Source: Oscillospiraceae bacterium (lineage in GTDB: Bacteria; Bacillota; Clostridia; Oscillospirales; Oscillospiraceae). From it: DNA of 25,374 nt. Positions 24,290 through 25,374 of this stretch are shown piece after piece. Made by a program: the position numbers and the translations under genes. Where the stretch lies: NCBI GenBank assembly GCA_016296635.1, contig JAEDIZ010000022.1, forward strand, positions 1 through 25,374. The letters are read 5' to 3'. The stretch's first letter is position 1; every line of letters begins with the position of its first letter. Under the pieces are notes generated by a model that made no database searches, was not told where the DNA came from, and saw only the letters and a program-made list of their open reading frames with translations.

Positions 24290-25249
24290 TCAGATGTGAA
24301 GGACCTTTGACGTCAGCAAATCATAAATTGCGGGAACATTGTTCTCCCGGCGGAGCTTCTTGAACTCATCCCGGGGCAAGCTCTTTGCAATTTCCCACAT
24401 ACCCAGCGTGCGGCGCACAGAAACCTTGGTGGCCTCAATGCCATCCATACGCGGCGGCCAGATGTCAAGCACATAGTTGCCATCATAGCCCACATCCTGA
24501 AGCTGCATGAAAAACTCCAGTGTGCGCCACACCGTGATGCTGCCGATCAGGAAATCGTCATCTGTTTTGCCGTAGCAGTCGCTGAGATGGACATGAAACA
24601 GCCGTTTATACCGGTCGATCAGGGCGACGCTTTCTGCCGGATTTTCTCCCGCGACCAGAGCATGACCGTAATCCAAAATGATCCCCAGATTAGGAAGGTT
24701 AACCTCATTGCAGATGGTGAGGGCCTTGGGCGCGGTCGAAACATATTGGTAAATGTGGGGATCGGCCGGCTTGTATTCAATCGTCACATTGACATCACTG
24801 CGGTACGAAGCGATCTCATGCAGCCCCTCAACCAGCCAGCCATACCGTTCGGCATAGTCGTCTTCAAAAGGATAATCGTAGCCGTCGTGGGCCAGCCACA
24901 GCATAATATCGACCCCGCCGATCTCCTTACAAAAGTCCATCGCCTTCTTGGATCTCTCCACAAATTCGCGGCGGAGCCCCGGGTCCCGGCTTGTCAGCGT
25001 GCCTTTTGCGAAACGGGGTTGCGAATATGTATCAACAACGATAGTGCCGGGTTCGATCCCGTATTGTCCCATATAGCGGCGGCGCTCCAGCGGATCCACC
25101 GCAGGATCATATGTCACAGGAATTGCGTTGACATACGCAATGTCACGGAGTATTTCCAACTGCCGCTCGAAAGGGATATCCTCCTTGTAGTTTTTCATAA
25201 AACGATCGTTGCAGGAGGAAAAGGCAGACCGTGAGGCCTCTATTTTCAT
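24290..25249 (-). CDS. Sugar phosphate isomerase/epimerase-family TIM barrel protein
   Basis: The 319-residue protein of the xylose-isomerase-like (AP endonuclease 2) TIM-barrel family starts MKIEASRSAFSSCNDRF. Probable metal ligands are Glu in TIEYKPADPH, Asp and His in GIILDYGHAL, and His in HVHLSDCYG. The fourth ligand position is Asp (YVLDIWPPR) where D-tagatose-3-epimerase relatives have Glu. ATG 25249 is preferred over an in-frame start at 25348 because AAAGGAG lies upstream and the extra 33 residues are basic and low-complexity. It is first in an operon with the RhaM-like and VOC genes. It likely epimerises or isomerises a ketose or dehydro sugar; the exact substrate is not known. Confidence 0.88.
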   Translation of the reverse strand: MKIEASRSAFSSCNDRFMKNYKEDIPFERQLEILRDIAYVNAIPVTYDPAVDPLERRRYMGQYGIEPGTIVVDTYSQPRFAKGTLTSRDPGLRREFVERSKKAMDFCKEIGGVDIMLWLAHDGYDYPFEDDYAERYGWLVEGLHEIASYRSDVNVTIEYKPADPHIYQYVSTAPKALTICNEVNLPNLGIILDYGHALVAGENPAESVALIDRYKRLFHVHLSDCYGKTDDDFLIGSITVWRTLEFFMQLQDVGYDGNYVLDIWPPRMDGIEATKVSVRRTLGMWEIAKSLPRDEFKKLRRENNVPAIYDLLTSKVLHI

Positions 25250-25374
25250 GGTGTGTTGGTCTCCTTTCTTCTTTTGTAAACGCTGAATAAATCGCCTGCG
25301 GCGACTCCCGGAAAATTTACGCCCTGATTTCGTCACTTTTTCTTGCAATACACAAAGTATTTCTGCAAAAAAGT
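25250..25374 (-). other. Leader region upstream of the sugar isomerase gene, cut by the window edge
   Basis: These 125 nt hold no supportable gene. A short inverted repeat (TCGCC GCA GGCGA on the minus strand, around 25300) lies in the leader. No -35/-10 pair of good quality is visible, so the promoter may be beyond the edge. Confidence 0.4.

Noticed and set aside
1..25374. CRISPR arrays, tRNA or rRNA genes, insertion sequences and phage genes
   Set aside because: I saw no regularly spaced repeats, cloverleaf-like RNA genes, transposase or phage proteins in the window.

Overview
The window is 25.4 kb of gene-dense, moderately GC-rich bacterial DNA in which every supportable gene lies on the minus strand, so transcription runs from high to low coordinates. 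The content points to an anaerobic, probably Gram-positive (Clostridia-like) bacterium: a full-length pyruvate:ferredoxin oxidoreductase, a TRAP carboxylate transporter with a lipoprotein binding subunit, GGAGG-type ribosome sites, split transketolase subunits and two sigma-54 activators with PrpR-type sensor domains. The taxonomic call is inference from gene content.

In transcription order: (1) 25249-23446 is a small sugar operon (TIM-barrel sugar isomerase/epimerase, RhaM-like mutarotase, VOC/glyoxalase protein). (2) 23329-21580 is a two-gene RiPP unit: a Nif11-type precursor with a Cx9Cx9C core, followed one base later by a radical SAM/SPASM maturase. (3) 21513-18735 is a PrpR-N/AAA+/Fis sigma-54 activator overlapping a DUF2877 (AllH-like) gene. 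(4) From a sigma-54 promoter at about 18720 run the two transketolase halves, then an FAD-dependent fumarate-reductase-like protein and a UxaA-type dehydratase, closed by a terminator at 13420-13460. (5) A stand-alone pyruvate:ferredoxin oxidoreductase is followed by a terminator at 9799-9828. (6) A strong sigma-70 promoter drives an amidohydrolase and a second PrpR-like sigma-54 activator, closed by a terminator at 6597-6627. (7) A second sigma-54 promoter at about 6400, with a tandem 14-bp repeat upstream, drives fdrA (AllF), a DUF1116 (AllG) gene and dctQ-dctM-dctP. A partial small membrane protein gene ends the window.

How it may fit together: FdrA, DUF1116 and DUF2877 are the three subunit families of the E. 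coli oxamate carbamoyltransferase AllFGH. Here they are split over two transcription units, each beside its own PrpR-like activator. The two sigma-54 promoters share an 11-nt block and the -12 element, which ties the transport/transcarbamylase operon to the transketolase/flavoprotein/dehydratase operon. The simplest reading is a sigma-54-controlled catabolic island for a TRAP-imported organic acid, possibly carbamoylated or an amide, whose carbon ends in a PFOR-type oxoacid oxidation. The substrate cannot be read from sequence. The RiPP unit inside it is the most unusual item.
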